DNA from: Alkalimarinus coralli
Lineage (GTDB): Bacteria > Pseudomonadota > Gammaproteobacteria > Pseudomonadales > Oleiphilaceae
Length of the DNA stretch: 64,000 nt
NCBI RefSeq assembly: GCF_023650515.1
Contig: NZ_CP096016.1
Location: 1,071,001 to 1,135,000 of the forward strand
Direction: 5' to 3'
The translations under genes and the position numbers were made by a program. Below are positions 54,889 to 64,000 of this stretch, one piece after another. The notes under the pieces were generated by a model. The model was not told where the DNA came from. It worked only from the letters and a program-made list of their open reading frames with translations, and did no database searches. The number at the start of each line of letters is the position of its first letter. Positions within the stretch are counted from its first letter, which is position 1.

Positions 54889-56430
54889 TTAAAGAGTGGG
54901 TGGCATATCCTGCAGGGTGTCGGGGAGCATCAGGTCGTCTGTAGGCTCTTCGTTGTACTGTTCACTCGGCGCTTTACTTGCAATAATGCCTTCTTCTACC
55001 TGAGGTTGTTTCATCCAGGTTAGAACATCATAGTAGCGTCGAATGTTTTGAACATATACAACCGGCTCTGAGCCTCTTGCATAGCCATGCTTGGTTTGTT
55101 TGTACCACTTTTTCTTTTGCAATAGTGGCAGATACTCTTTCACATGCAGCCATTGGTCTGGGTCTTTACCATCTTTTTGGGCCAAAATGCGAGCATCTTC
55201 CAAGTGTCCATAACCTACATTATATGATGCAAGCGCCATCCAGGTTCGGTCTGGCTCACCAATTCTTTCAGGAATTCTGTTTTTAATTTTTGCAAAGTAT
55301 TTGGCCCCGCCTTTGATACTTGCTTTGGGGTCAAGCCTGTTTTTGATGCCAAGCTCTTTAGCAGTCACCCTGGTTAGCATCATCAGGCCTCGCACGCCAG
55401 TGGGTGAGGTTGCATTTGGGCGCCAGTGTGATTCCTGATAACCAATGGCAGCGAGTAGACGCCAGTCCAGCTCATGGACATCAGCTTCTGCCTTGAATGT
55501 ATCTTCATAGCGAGATAAACGTCTATTAATATGGTGAATAAATGTTCTGGCCCCGACATAGTTAAGTTGATTGAGATGGCCGTAATATCGCTCTTTTAGC
55601 TGTAACAGGGTTCCGTCCTGTTTTATTTTCTCAAAGAATACTTTGGCTTTTTGATTAAGGGAGTTGTCTTCACTGGCGGGGAAATACCAAACGAAATTAA
55701 GCGGATCGCTCAAGCTAAAAGCGGCAGCGGCTTTGGGGTAGTATGCCTGGTGAATCGCTAGATCAGTGGAGTCTACAATGGCGTAGTCTATCGTGCCTTC
55801 GCTGACCTCTTTTAACAGGTCTGAGGTTTCAAGCTCTTCTGATTCTTCCCAACTTAGCTCGGGTAAATCCTTTTTGAGCTTTTTTAACAGGTCTATGTGG
55901 TGGCTGTCTGCAATAACAACGACCCTTTTACCAACTAGATCCTCTAGTTTTTTAGGTCGGGATGTTCCTAGCCTGTATACGACTTTGGGGGTCACTTCCA
56001 TATAAGGGGATGAGTACTCAAATCGAGCGTTTCTGTTCTCAGTTGCAGCCAAGCCGCCCACTGCAAAGTGAGCATATCCTTGATCAATTACGGATAGAAG
56101 CTCTCCCAAGTTGCTAGCGACTCTTAGCCTTAGCTCAACGCCGAGTTCTTCGGCAAACAGTTTGGTAATTTCGTAATCAAAGCCAGCAGGTCCGTCTTTG
56201 TCCTCAAAATAAATTGCAGGAGCGTTTCGGGTTATAACATGGAGCACCTGCTCTTGCTCAATTTTTTCAAGGGTTGTAGGGCGCGAGCAACCTGTAAGGA
56301 AGAAAGCAACAAGCATCGAAAATATGAGCGGCATAAAGCCGAGCGTATACACGCCTTTCCCTATTTTTTCAGCCATCATAAACCCACACTCTCTGGTTGC
56401 TTTATAGGGCTTATTAAGCTCGTTTTCCAC
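54889..56430 (-). CDS. mltF: MltF, membrane-bound lytic murein transglycosylase F
   Basis: About 513 residues. The N-terminal hydrophobic stretch ends in LTGCSRPT, a lipobox, so it is probably a lipoprotein; ATG 56379 (MAEKIG) is a possible later start. A solute-binding-like domain (about 58-285) is followed by the lytic transglycosylase domain with catalytic Glu in AAIGYQESHW, SPTGVRGLMMLT and ASYNVGYGH. It cuts cell-wall glycan and is likely controlled by muropeptide binding. Divergent from purL. Confidence 0.93.
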   Translation of the reverse strand: MENELNKPYKATRECGFMMAEKIGKGVYTLGFMPLIFSMLVAFFLTGCSRPTTLEKIEQEQVLHVITRNAPAIYFEDKDGPAGFDYEITKLFAEELGVELRLRVASNLGELLSVIDQGYAHFAVGGLAATENRNARFEYSSPYMEVTPKVVYRLGTSRPKKLEDLVGKRVVVIADSHHIDLLKKLKKDLPELSWEESEELETSDLLKEVSEGTIDYAIVDSTDLAIHQAYYPKAAAAFSLSDPLNFVWYFPASEDNSLNQKAKVFFEKIKQDGTLLQLKERYYGHLNQLNYVGARTFIHHINRRLSRYEDTFKAEADVHELDWRLLAAIGYQESHWRPNATSPTGVRGLMMLTRVTAKELGIKNRLDPKASIKGGAKYFAKIKNRIPERIGEPDRTWMALASYNVGYGHLEDARILAQKDGKDPDQWLHVKEYLPLLQKKKWYKQTKHGYARGSEPVVYVQNIRRYYDVLTWMKQPQVEEGIIASKAPSEQYNEEPTDDLMLPDTLQDMPPTL

Positions 56431-56667
56431 TGCAGGAAAATGTGAGCTAACACTAATAAGCCTTCCTTTTTATAACTGTACATATTTCCAGTTAGCTGAT
56501 TTAGAGTCAATAGTGCAAGTTTGTAAGTGTGAAAAACTTTGTAAAACTATTTATTGGGATATTCCTGATGCGGCGCTATTTCGATAAAACAATGTTGTTG
56601 CTGATGGCCTGTTTCAAGTATTATACGCAACTTTCTTTTCACTCCTTCCAAGAGGCAAAGCCAAGTG

Positions 56668-59600
56668 ATGCTGGAACTGCGAGGCGCACCCGCACTTTCT
56701 TCTTTTCGTAACAATAAAATGTTGTCGGCTATCAAGGCGCAGGTACCTGCTATTGATTCTGTATATGCTGAATTTATGCATTTTGTTGATGTTGAAAAAG
56801 AGCTTAAAGCGGAAGAACTAAATACTCTCAATCGTATTCTTAAGTATGGGCCCAAGGCTGACATTGAAGCAGCAGATGGACTACTGTTTTTGGTCGTTCC
56901 TCGTCCAGGCACTATCTCACCGTGGTCAAGCAAGGCAACCGATATTGCGCACAATTGCGGCCTCGGTAAGATTAAGCGGATAGAAAGAGGTATTGCCTAT
57001 TATGTTCGTTCATCAAAAAAGCTCGATATGTCTGAGCGCGAAAGCGTCTCATCTTACTTGCATGATCGCATGACTGAAGCCGTATTCTATGAAATGGCAG
57101 GAGCGGAGTTGCTATTTAGTGTTGCTGAGCCAAAACCTATGAGCTCGGTTGATATTTTAACGGGTGGCCAGGCAGCTCTTGAAGAGGCGAATAGAAGATT
57201 AGGGCTGGCATTAGCGGATGATGAAATAGAATATTTAACCAACGCATTTATTGGCTTGGAAAGAAACCCGACAGATGTAGAGTTGATGATGTTTGCCCAG
57301 GCAAACTCCGAGCATTGCCGCCACAAAATATTTAACGCGTCTTGGGATATTGATGGTGAAGCGCAAGATAAATCACTGTTTGCCATGATTAGAAACACTT
57401 ATGAGGTGAATAGTGAAGGCGTTTTATCGGCTTATAAAGATAATGCGTCAGTAATCGTAGGGTCTAAGGCGGGGCGCTTTTATCCTGACCCGGTCACTAA
57501 AGAATATAGTGCACACGAAGAAGATATTCATATCTTAATGAAAGTGGAAACCCATAACCACCCAACAGCAATTTCGCCTTTTTCGGGTGCCTCGACTGGT
57601 TCTGGTGGTGAAATTAGAGATGAGGGAGCGACCGGTAAAGGCTCTAAACCAAAAGCCGGTCTTAATGGCTTTACGGTTTCTAATCTTAAAATCCCTGGTT
57701 TTGAGCAGCCGTGGGAAAGTGACTATGGCAAGCCTGACCGCATTACGTCAGCTCTGAATATCATGCTCGATGGCCCCATTGGTGGAGCAGCATTCAACAA
57801 TGAGTTTGGGCGTCCAAATCTGTGCGGCTATTTTAGAACCTTCGAAGAAAAGGTTGTTGGGCCTGAGGGAGAAGAGGTCAAGGGATACCACAAGCCGATT
57901 ATGATCGCTGGTGGTTTGGGAAATATAAAAGCTAAGCATGTCGAAAAGGGTGAAATTCCTGTTGGAGCGAAGCTAATCGCGCTGGGTGGTCCAGCGATGC
58001 TGATCGGTCTTGGTGGTGGGGCTGCCTCATCGATGGATTCAGGCAGTAGTCAGGAGGATCTGGATTTTGCTTCTGTTCAGCGGGAAAACCCTGAGATGGA
58101 ACGCCGTTGTCAGGAGGTAATAGATAGATGCTGGCAACTTGATGATGGTAACCCTGTTGCGTTTATTCATGATGTGGGTGCTGGTGGGCTTTCAAATGCG
58201 TTCCCTGAGTTGGTTAAGGATGGCGAGCGAGGCGGGGTTTTTGATTTAAGAGAAATCCCTTGTGATGAGCCCGGTATGTCGCCTCTGGCAATTTGGTGCA
58301 ATGAATCTCAAGAGCGCTATGTGCTAGCGGTTGCCCCGGAAAATCTCGATACGTTTGACGAAATCTGCAAAAGGGAGAGATGCCCTTATGCAGTTATTGG
58401 TGAGGCGACTGAAGAGATGCATCTTCGATTAAAAGATGACCACTTCAACAATAATCCTGTTGATTTGCCAATGGATATTCTATTTGGCAAGCCTCCTAAA
58501 ATGCATCGAAGTGTTGAGCGAAAGAACTTTACCAAGTCTGTTTTTGAGTCTACGGAAATCGATATTTCTGAAGCGGCTGAGCGCATATTAAAACTGCCTA
58601 GTGTTGCCAGCAAGAGTTTCTTAATCACTATTGGCGATAGATCAATAACCGGGCTCGTGGCCAGGGATCAGATGGTTGGTCCATGGCAGGTTCCCGTCGC
58701 AGATGTTGCGGTGACTGCATCTTCATTTGATACATACAGTGGAGAGGCTATGGCAATGGGCGAGAGAACCCCGATTGCAACAATTGATGCGCCGGCGTCA
58801 GGGCGGATGGCAATTGGCGAAGTGATTACCAACATCGCATCTGCGAACATAGAAAAACTATCAGATATTCGGCTTTCTGCGAACTGGATGGCAGCGGCAG
58901 GTCACCCAGGTGAAGATGAAAACCTATACGATACAGTTAAAGCTGTTGGTATGGAGTTATGCCCTGAGTTGGGTATCACGATACCGGTTGGCAAAGACTC
59001 AATGTCGATGAAAACCGTATGGGACGACAATGGTAGCCGTAAAGAGGTGACCTCGCCTCTTTCCTTAATTATCAGTGGTTTTGCTCCAGTGGCTGATATT
59101 AGGAAAACCGTCACACCTCAGTTAAAGACCGATGCCGGGCATACCGACTTAATATTAATTGACCTGGCAAACGGACAGAACCGGTTAGGTGGCTCCGCCT
59201 TGGCTCAAGTCTATAAAAAAGTCGGAGCAGTCGCCCCAGACCTTGATGATGCAGAAGACCTGAAGGCTTTCTTTGCTGTTATACAAGGGCTTAATAGTGA
59301 TGAGAAGCTTCTGGCTTACCATGACAGGTCAGATGGTGGTATGTTTGTCACACTGTGTGAGATGGCGTTTGCCGGACATACGGGGATAGATGTAAAACTT
59401 GATATGCTGGCAGAGGACAAAACGCACTTTGCGCGTGAGCTGTTCAATGAAGAGTTAGGAGCAGTTATTCAGGTGCGGGCAGAGGATACAGAGTTTGTGC
59501 TCCAGCAATTTAATTCAGCCGGTTTGGGTGAGCACACATTGGTTATTGGTTCGTTAAACGAAGATGATCAAATACGCTTCCTTTTCGATGGTGAGACGGT

Positions 59601-60570
59601 ATTAGGTGATTCTCGCTCTTCTTACCAGAGAGTATGGGCAGAGACGAGTTATCGAATGCAGTCTATTAGAGACAACTCTGAATGTGCGCTGGAGGAGTTT
59701 GAGCAAATTTCAAACGAGGAAGATCCGGGGCTTAACGCGACATTAACATTTGATTGTGCCGATGATATCGCAGCGCCTTATATTAACTCCGGTGTTAAAC
59801 CGAAGATTGCAGTGTTGAGAGAGCAGGGGGTCAATGGTCAGGTAGAAATGGGGGCTGCGTTCACTCGGGCAGGCTTTAGCGCTGTTGATGTGCACATGAG
59901 CGATATTCTATCTGGTCGCGTTGACTTACAAGACTATAAAGCATTAGTCGCTTGTGGTGGTTTCTCGTATGGTGATGTTTTGGGGGCTGGCGAGGGCTGG
60001 GCTAAATCAATACTCTTTAATGCTTTAGCTAGAGACCAGTTTGCAGGCTTTTTTGAGCGAGAAGATACGCTTGCTCTTGGTGTTTGCAATGGTTGCCAGA
60101 TGCTCTCCAACCTACATGAGCTGATACCGGGGGCTGAGTTGTGGCCCCACTTTGTCAGAAACCGCTCAGAGCAATTTGAGGCTCGTTTGACGATGGTTGA
60201 GGTTCAGGATTCCCCGTCAGCATTTTTTGCGGGCATGAATGGGTCTCGACTTCCGATTGCTGTGGCACATGGCGAGGGGCGAGCAGAGTTCGCTTCTTCG
60301 GAAAAGCTTTCGGCTCTTAATTCAAGTGGATTAGTTTCATTACGCTATATTGATAATAGTGGCAATGTAACTGAGAAATACCCTGCAAACCCGAATGGCT
60401 CTCCTTTAGGTCTCTCTGGCGTGACCAGCGCGACTGGTAGGGTGTCTATAATGATGCCACACCCTGAAAGGGTGTTTCGAACTGTTCAAAATTCTTGGCA
60501 TCCAAACGAGTGGGGAGAAGATGCTCCATGGATGAGGATGTTTAGAAATGCCAGGAAGTGGTTGAATTAA
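56668..60570 (+). CDS. purL: PurL, phosphoribosylformylglycinamidine synthase
   Basis: A 1300-residue large-type FGAR amidotransferase. It begins [14 protein letters not shown], as in gammaproteobacterial PurL. The FGAM synthetase core has [25 protein letters not shown] and [11 protein letters not shown]. The C-terminal glutaminase has the Cys in GVCNGCQM, and the His and Glu in HGEGRAEF and PHPERVFR. Fourth step of purine synthesis. GTG 56665, one codon earlier, is better spaced from AGAGG; ATG 56668 fits relatives. It ends at a strong terminator. Confidence 0.97.
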   Translation: MLELRGAPALSSFRNNKMLSAIKAQVPAIDSVYAEFMHFVDVEKELKAEELNTLNRILKYGPKADIEAADGLLFLVVPRPGTISPWSSKATDIAHNCGLGKIKRIERGIAYYVRSSKKLDMSERESVSSYLHDRMTEAVFYEMAGAELLFSVAEPKPMSSVDILTGGQAALEEANRRLGLALADDEIEYLTNAFIGLERNPTDVELMMFAQANSEHCRHKIFNASWDIDGEAQDKSLFAMIRNTYEVNSEGVLSAYKDNASVIVGSKAGRFYPDPVTKEYSAHEEDIHILMKVETHNHPTAISPFSGASTGSGGEIRDEGATGKGSKPKAGLNGFTVSNLKIPGFEQPWESDYGKPDRITSALNIMLDGPIGGAAFNNEFGRPNLCGYFRTFEEKVVGPEGEEVKGYHKPIMIAGGLGNIKAKHVEKGEIPVGAKLIALGGPAMLIGLGGGAASSMDSGSSQEDLDFASVQRENPEMERRCQEVIDRCWQLDDGNPVAFIHDVGAGGLSNAFPELVKDGERGGVFDLREIPCDEPGMSPLAIWCNESQERYVLAVAPENLDTFDEICKRERCPYAVIGEATEEMHLRLKDDHFNNNPVDLPMDILFGKPPKMHRSVERKNFTKSVFESTEIDISEAAERILKLPSVASKSFLITIGDRSITGLVARDQMVGPWQVPVADVAVTASSFDTYSGEAMAMGERTPIATIDAPASGRMAIGEVITNIASANIEKLSDIRLSANWMAAAGHPGEDENLYDTVKAVGMELCPELGITIPVGKDSMSMKTVWDDNGSRKEVTSPLSLIISGFAPVADIRKTVTPQLKTDAGHTDLILIDLANGQNRLGGSALAQVYKKVGAVAPDLDDAEDLKAFFAVIQGLNSDEKLLAYHDRSDGGMFVTLCEMAFAGHTGIDVKLDMLAEDKTHFARELFNEELGAVIQVRAEDTEFVLQQFNSAGLGEHTLVIGSLNEDDQIRFLFDGETVLGDSRSSYQRVWAETSYRMQSIRDNSECALEEFEQISNEEDPGLNATLTFDCADDIAAPYINSGVKPKIAVLREQGVNGQVEMGAAFTRAGFSAVDVHMSDILSGRVDLQDYKALVACGGFSYGDVLGAGEGWAKSILFNALARDQFAGFFEREDTLALGVCNGCQMLSNLHELIPGAELWPHFVRNRSEQFEARLTMVEVQDSPSAFFAGMNGSRLPIAVAHGEGRAEFASSEKLSALNSSGLVSLRYIDNSGNVTEKYPANPNGSPLGLSGVTSATGRVSIMMPHPERVFRTVQNSWHPNEWGEDAPWMRMFRNARKWLN

Positions 60571-60590
60571 AATCGCTGTATATGCCTAAA

Positions 60591-60622
60591 AAACCGCCTC
60601 AATCACGAGGCGGTTTTTTTTT
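60591..60622 (+). terminator. Intrinsic terminator of purL
   Basis: AACCGCCTC (60592-60600), six-base loop AATCAC, GAGGCGGTT (60607-60615), then a run of T to 60622. A textbook rho-independent terminator, 21 bases after the purL stop. Confidence 0.95.
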
Positions 60623-61057
60623 GCTATCAGCAGTAATTCTGGTGTGTAATTATTTGTTACAGAATAATTATATATGTAACTTGATGGCGTGAAGTTTTGA
60701 TTAAAATATAAAGATTGAGGTGTTTTTGGGTTTAATTTTCTCCAAATTTTTCTCTTTTTAGGCTTGATTTTTATAAAGATGCTTTGATTTATGCACATTT
60801 TTATATGTTTCAATATATGGGGTGAATAATTGTCCAGTATCTTTTATGTTTGTGGTGTTGACAAATTTAACCACTTGATTATAAATAAGAATATTGTTGA
60901 GGTTAAATTCTCGTCAATTTAACAGGGTGTCAGTGTTTACGGGGATTCAGGTCGCTTTTCAAGGTTTTATCCCCAAAGATATCCACAGAATGTGTTGATA
61001 ACTGTTTTCAATGCTGACTGGCTTATTTGATGTGTAACAAAAGGTCAATGGGTTGAG
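60623..61057. other. AT-rich gap with a cluster of DnaA-box-like sites
   Basis: 435 bases without a gene. 60640-60930 is strongly AT-rich. At 60967-61001 three 9-base matches to the DnaA box, each with one mismatch, lie within 35 bases: TTATCCCCA, ATATCCACA and, inverted, TGTTGATAA. The ribosome site for the next gene is weak. Confidence 0.5.
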
Positions 61058-61378
61058 GTGGCCGACGTGTATAAGATCTGTTTTTATGTCCCTGAGTCTT
61101 ATCTTGAGATTGTGAAAGAGGCCATGTTTGATGCTGGTGGTGGCCGAATAGGAGCGTATGAAAAGTGTTGCTGGCAGGTGAGCGGGGAGGGCCAGTTTAA
61201 ACCTATGGCGGGAAGTAGTCCTTTCATAGGTGAGGTTGGTAGTCTGGAGCGCGTTAGCGAATTTAAAGTAGAGATGGTTTGTGAAAAGCAGAGCGTAAAA
61301 AGTGTTGTGTTGGCGCTGCGACAGGCTCACCCATATGAAGAGCCCGCTTTCGATGTGGTTGAATGTATTCAGTTGTAA
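61058..61378 (+). CDS. YqfO/NIF3-like small protein
   Basis: A 106-residue protein from GTG 61058. It matches the inserted domain of the YqfO/NIF3 family: KICFYVPESYLEIVKEAMFDAGGGRIG..E.C.W, GQF.P..GS.PFIG and V..LR.AHPYEEPA.DV. This small stand-alone form is common in gammaproteobacteria. Its fold resembles CutA/PII-like trimers; function is unknown. Confidence 0.87.
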   Translation: MADVYKICFYVPESYLEIVKEAMFDAGGGRIGAYEKCCWQVSGEGQFKPMAGSSPFIGEVGSLERVSEFKVEMVCEKQSVKSVVLALRQAHPYEEPAFDVVECIQL

Positions 61379-61392
61379 CGGCTGGCTTTACG

Positions 61393-61932
61393 TTATGCTT
61401 TTTTCCTTACGATATCTTTTACGTGAACCGGGAAATCATTAAGTTGGTGGTCTGCTATATAATGTTTGAGGGTTTGAAATACGGTTGGGAATGAGATGTG
61501 ATCCCATGGAATGTCTTCGAGAGCAAAGAGTTTGGTTTCGAGCGTTTCATCTCCGGCACCAAAATGGCCATTAATCAGGCGAGCTCTAAAAAATATGTGT
61601 ACCTGATCGATTTGAGGTACGTTCATAACTGTGTAAAGACCCTCCAGTTCGACTTTGGCCTCTGCCTCCTCCAGTGTTTCTCTTAATGCTGCTTCTGTTG
61701 TTGTTTCTTGATTTTCCATAAATCCGGCAGGTAGAGTCCAGTATCCCAATCTTGGCTCAATGGCTCGTTTGCATAGTAGTATCTTGCCATCAAATACTGG
61801 AAGGGTGCCTGCCACAATTTTGGGGTTTTGATAATGGACTATCTCACAATGAGTGCAGATATGGCGTAGCCGATTATCGCCTTTGGGTATCGCTTGCCTT
61901 AAATGACTGCCGCACTCGCTACAAAACTTCAT
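61393..61932 (-). CDS. Nudix hydrolase with N-terminal zinc ribbon
   Basis: A 179-residue protein. CSECG...CTHC (C4, C7, C25 and C28) is a zinc ribbon like that of NADH pyrophosphatase NudC. The Nudix box begins GFMENQETTTEAALRE and runs on to TLEEAEA, with all metal-binding Glu residues, although the last conserved Gly is Ala. It hydrolyses a nucleoside diphosphate-linked compound, possibly NADH, ADP-ribose or a similar one. It converges with the YqfO-like gene. Confidence 0.88.
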   Translation of the reverse strand: MKFCSECGSHLRQAIPKGDNRLRHICTHCEIVHYQNPKIVAGTLPVFDGKILLCKRAIEPRLGYWTLPAGFMENQETTTEAALRETLEEAEAKVELEGLYTVMNVPQIDQVHIFFRARLINGHFGAGDETLETKLFALEDIPWDHISFPTVFQTLKHYIADHQLNDFPVHVKDIVRKKA

Positions 61933-62066
61933 AAATATTACCGGGAAAATTAGTTTGATTTAGTATATATCGATTGAAAAGCTGGGTCATGTTTAATGAA
62001 TGTTTGCCTATAGTTGTTTGCTAGAATTGGCAGAAGCACAGTGCATTACCAATAGGAGAGAGTTTT

Positions 62067-62588
62067 GTGATTTATGATTTGGGTGATAGAAAGGTTGATT
62101 TTGAGGGTGGGGGGCATTTTATTGCGCCTAATGCCACGCTTATAGGTTCTGTGGTGTTGGGTGATCGTGCAAGTGTCTGGTTTAATGTTGTGATACGTGC
62201 GGATAATGACTCAATTATAATTGGCTCAAACAGCAATATTCAGGATGGCAGTGTTTTACATACGGATGCCTCTTATAAACTGGTTATTGGCAATGGTGTT
62301 ACTATAGGGCATAAGGTAATGCTGCATGGGTGCAGTGTAGGTGATTTTAGCTTAATTGGTATTAATTCAGTTGTTCTAAATGGCGCGAAGATTGGTAAGT
62401 ACTGTTTGATTGGTGCCAATACACTGGTGCCTGAGGGGATGGAGATTCCAGATGGTTCTCTGGTAGTAGGTAGCCCAGGTAAGGTAAGAAGGCAACTCAC
62501 CGATATAGAAAAAAAGGTTCTTGAAGCTAGCTCTGTGCATTATGTTCAAAATGCCGAGCGTTATAATAAACAGCTGATAAAACGGTAG
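62067..62588 (+). CDS. Gamma carbonic anhydrase family protein, YrdA-like
   Basis: A 173-residue left-handed beta-helix protein built from hexapeptide repeats ([36 protein letters not shown]). The three His ligands for the metal are present (HTD, GHKV and LHGC). Whether it has carbonic anhydrase activity is uncertain, as for E. coli YrdA. ATG/GTG ambiguity: GTG 62067 after AGGAGAG. It is followed by a DUF1289 gene. Confidence 0.9.
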   Translation: MIYDLGDRKVDFEGGGHFIAPNATLIGSVVLGDRASVWFNVVIRADNDSIIIGSNSNIQDGSVLHTDASYKLVIGNGVTIGHKVMLHGCSVGDFSLIGINSVVLNGAKIGKYCLIGANTLVPEGMEIPDGSLVVGSPGKVRRQLTDIEKKVLEASSVHYVQNAERYNKQLIKR

Positions 62589-62623
62589 TGGTCACTGTTG
62601 CAATTTTTTGAGGCATAGCAAGT

Positions 62624-62809
62624 ATGGTTAAAGATGAGTCCGTAGTAGTTTCCCCTTGTATTGGTATATGTGCGCTTGATGAAAATGATGTATGTGTTGG
62701 GTGTTATAGAACGGGGCTGGAAATATCTCATTGGGGAGGGATGGATGCTAGTGAGAGGAACGAAGTCCTTAGACTCGTAAAAGAAAGAGAGAAATCATCC
62801 TACATATAA
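62624..62809 (+). CDS. DUF1289 family protein
   Basis: A 61-residue protein with the family pattern SPCIGICALDENDVCVGCYR and W..M...ER..V. The four cysteines suggest metal binding. Such genes are frequently next to gamma carbonic anhydrase genes in gammaproteobacteria. Role unknown. Confidence 0.87.
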   Translation: MVKDESVVVSPCIGICALDENDVCVGCYRTGLEISHWGGMDASERNEVLRLVKEREKSSYI

Positions 62810-62878
62810 AGCATTATCTTAAATTTTGATTGGTCTATGCTTATATAGTTTGTTTGCACTGAAACGAAGGAGAATGCA

Positions 62879-64000
62879 GTGGTCGCAATTGGTACGCCTT
62901 TAAGTAAAAGCGCGAAAAAAGTTCTATTTTGTGGGGCTGGCGAGTTAGGCAAAGAGGTCATTATAGAGCTACAGCGCTTTGGTGTTGAAGTGGTTGCGGT
63001 TGACCGTTATGAAAATGCGCCTGGTATGCAGGTTGCCCATCGGTCATACGTTATCGATATGCTTTCTCCGAAGGAGCTGCGTGAAGTAATTCTTGAAGAG
63101 AAGCCGGATCTTGTTGTTCCTGAAATTGAAGCCATAGCGACTGAAGAGCTAGCAAGGCTCGAGTCTGAAGGCTTTAATATTGTTCCCTCTGCGAAAGCGG
63201 TAAACCTCACGATGAATCGTGAGGGGATTCGCCGACTGGCAGCTGAGGAGCTGGGCCTTAAGACTTCTCCGTATATGTTTGCATCTGACTTCGAAGAGTT
63301 CACAGCGGCTATAGATGAGGTGGGCGTTCCTTGTGTGGTAAAACCAATAATGAGCTCATCTGGAAAGGGCCAGAGTGTTATTAAGTCCAATGCGGATATA
63401 CGGTCTGCATGGGATTATGCACAAGAGGGTGGTAGAGCGGGTGCTGGCAAAGTTATTGTTGAAGGGTTTGTAGACTTTGATTATGAGATAACCCTGTTAA
63501 CCATTCAGCATAGTGGTGGAGTTTCTTATTGCTCGCCCATAGGTCATGTTCAAGTGGATGGAGATTATAGAGAGTCGTGGCAACCACAGGTTATGAATGA
63601 GGTGGCGCTGGAAAAGTCGAAGGTAATCGCTTCAACAGTGACTGCTAGTTTGGGTGGTTATGGTGTGTTTGGCGTTGAGTTGTTCATTTCTGGCGAAGAT
63701 GTCTATTTCAGTGAAGTTTCGCCGCGGCCTCACGATACAGGGCTGGTAACGTTGATATCACAAGACTTGTCAGAGTTTGCTCTGCATGCTCGCGCCATTC
63801 TAGGTTTGCCCATACCGGTAATCAGGCAATATGGCCCATCAGCTTCATCGGTTATCTTGGTTGATGGAAGTTCAGGTTCTCCGGTGTTTAATAATATTGA
63901 GGGGGCTCTGGTCGAACAAGATACGCAGCTAAGACTTTTTGGTAAGCCTGGCTTGGATGGTCGGCGGCGGATGGGGGTGGCGCTGGCAAAGGGAGATAGC
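62879..64000 (+). CDS. purT: PurT, formate-dependent GAR transformylase (3' end missing)
   Basis: 374 codons are visible and the frame is open at the window end; E. coli PurT is 392 residues, so only about 20 residues are missing. The GTG start at 62879 is 6 bases after AAGGAG (62867-62872). [17 protein letters not shown] opens the N-domain, ATP-grasp motifs [15 protein letters not shown] and the metal-binding E in [14 protein letters not shown] follow, and [10 protein letters not shown] is near the end. It makes formyl-GAR from formate and ATP in purine synthesis, the same pathway as purL. Confidence 0.95.
   Translation, partial: MVAIGTPLSKSAKKVLFCGAGELGKEVIIELQRFGVEVVAVDRYENAPGMQVAHRSYVIDMLSPKELREVILEEKPDLVVPEIEAIATEELARLESEGFNIVPSAKAVNLTMNREGIRRLAAEELGLKTSPYMFASDFEEFTAAIDEVGVPCVVKPIMSSSGKGQSVIKSNADIRSAWDYAQEGGRAGAGKVIVEGFVDFDYEITLLTIQHSGGVSYCSPIGHVQVDGDYRESWQPQVMNEVALEKSKVIASTVTASLGGYGVFGVELFISGEDVYFSEVSPRPHDTGLVTLISQDLSEFALHARAILGLPIPVIRQYGPSASSVILVDGSSGSPVFNNIEGALVEQDTQLRLFGKPGLDGRRRMGVALAKGDS

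Noticed and set aside
60967..61001. Chromosomal replication origin
   Set aside because: Only three imperfect boxes and no dnaA, dnaN, gidA or similar neighbours; kept only as a finding about DnaA-like sites.

Overview
The window is a continuous piece of a gammaproteobacterial chromosome with moderate GC and very dense coding. Its core is a polar-flagellum and chemotaxis locus in the order known from Pseudomonas and marine relatives: fliK-fliLMNOPQR-flhBAF-fleN-fliA-cheYZAB-motCD-parC-parP-cheW. That locus leads into a System I cytochrome c maturation operon (ccmABCDEFGHI), as in Pseudomonas. The ubiG/mupP/SDR, mtaD/mtnA and fadI/fadJ pairs, together with the motor and ccm context, point to a Pseudomonadales/Oceanospirillales-type marine bacterium. 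The genus cannot be fixed from the sequence alone. No tRNA, rRNA, CRISPR array, integrase or transposase gene was seen.

Layout. 1-4205: the end of cheD, a first cheB, and an HsbA-HsbR-HptB type switch (STAS protein, REC-PP2C-anti-sigma kinase, Hpt protein). 4265-17642: flagellar hook-length control, C-ring and export-gate genes, then flhF/fleN (number and placement of flagella) and fliA (sigma-28). Three GG-N10-GC sigma-54-type promoter matches precede fliK, fliL and flhA. 17818-28272: cheY, cheZ, cheA, a second cheB, the motC/motD stator pair, the ParA-like parC, an unrecognised 140-residue protein, parP, cheW and a DUF2802 protein. 28480-30484 (minus strand): a stand-alone FlhB C-terminal domain protein and a FliK-like protein. 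30718-38122: ccmABCDEFGHI. 38268-41875 (minus): an SDR, MupP-like phosphatase, ubiG and mtaD, divergent from mtnA. 43121-46674: a small membrane protein, an HTH protein and the Prc protease. 47068-50495 (minus): fatty-acid beta-oxidation fadJ/fadI. 50876-56430: a ComFB-like protein, a DUF349 protein, recX and mltF. 56668-64000: purL, a YqfO-like protein, a Nudix hydrolase, a gamma carbonic anhydrase, a DUF1289 protein and a purT gene cut by the window end.

How the parts work together. Receptors signal through CheA/CheW to CheY, which acts on the FliM/FliN switch; CheZ and the CheB/CheD adaptation enzymes reset the system. ParC and ParP would place the chemosensory array at the flagellated pole chosen by FlhF and FleN. 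HsbA/HsbR/HptB would link a phosphorelay to flagellar sigma-factor control and surface behaviour.

The least explained part is the parC-parP interval. A 140-residue protein sits between the two genes and shares its start with ParP, down to 13 identical bases. Two short tandem-repeat arrays (5 x 11 bp before parC, about 5 x 15-16 bp after it) bracket parC. Other intergenic gaps also hold small tandem arrays with 8-19 bp units, and a 127-bp MITE/REP-like inverted-repeat element lies before fleN.
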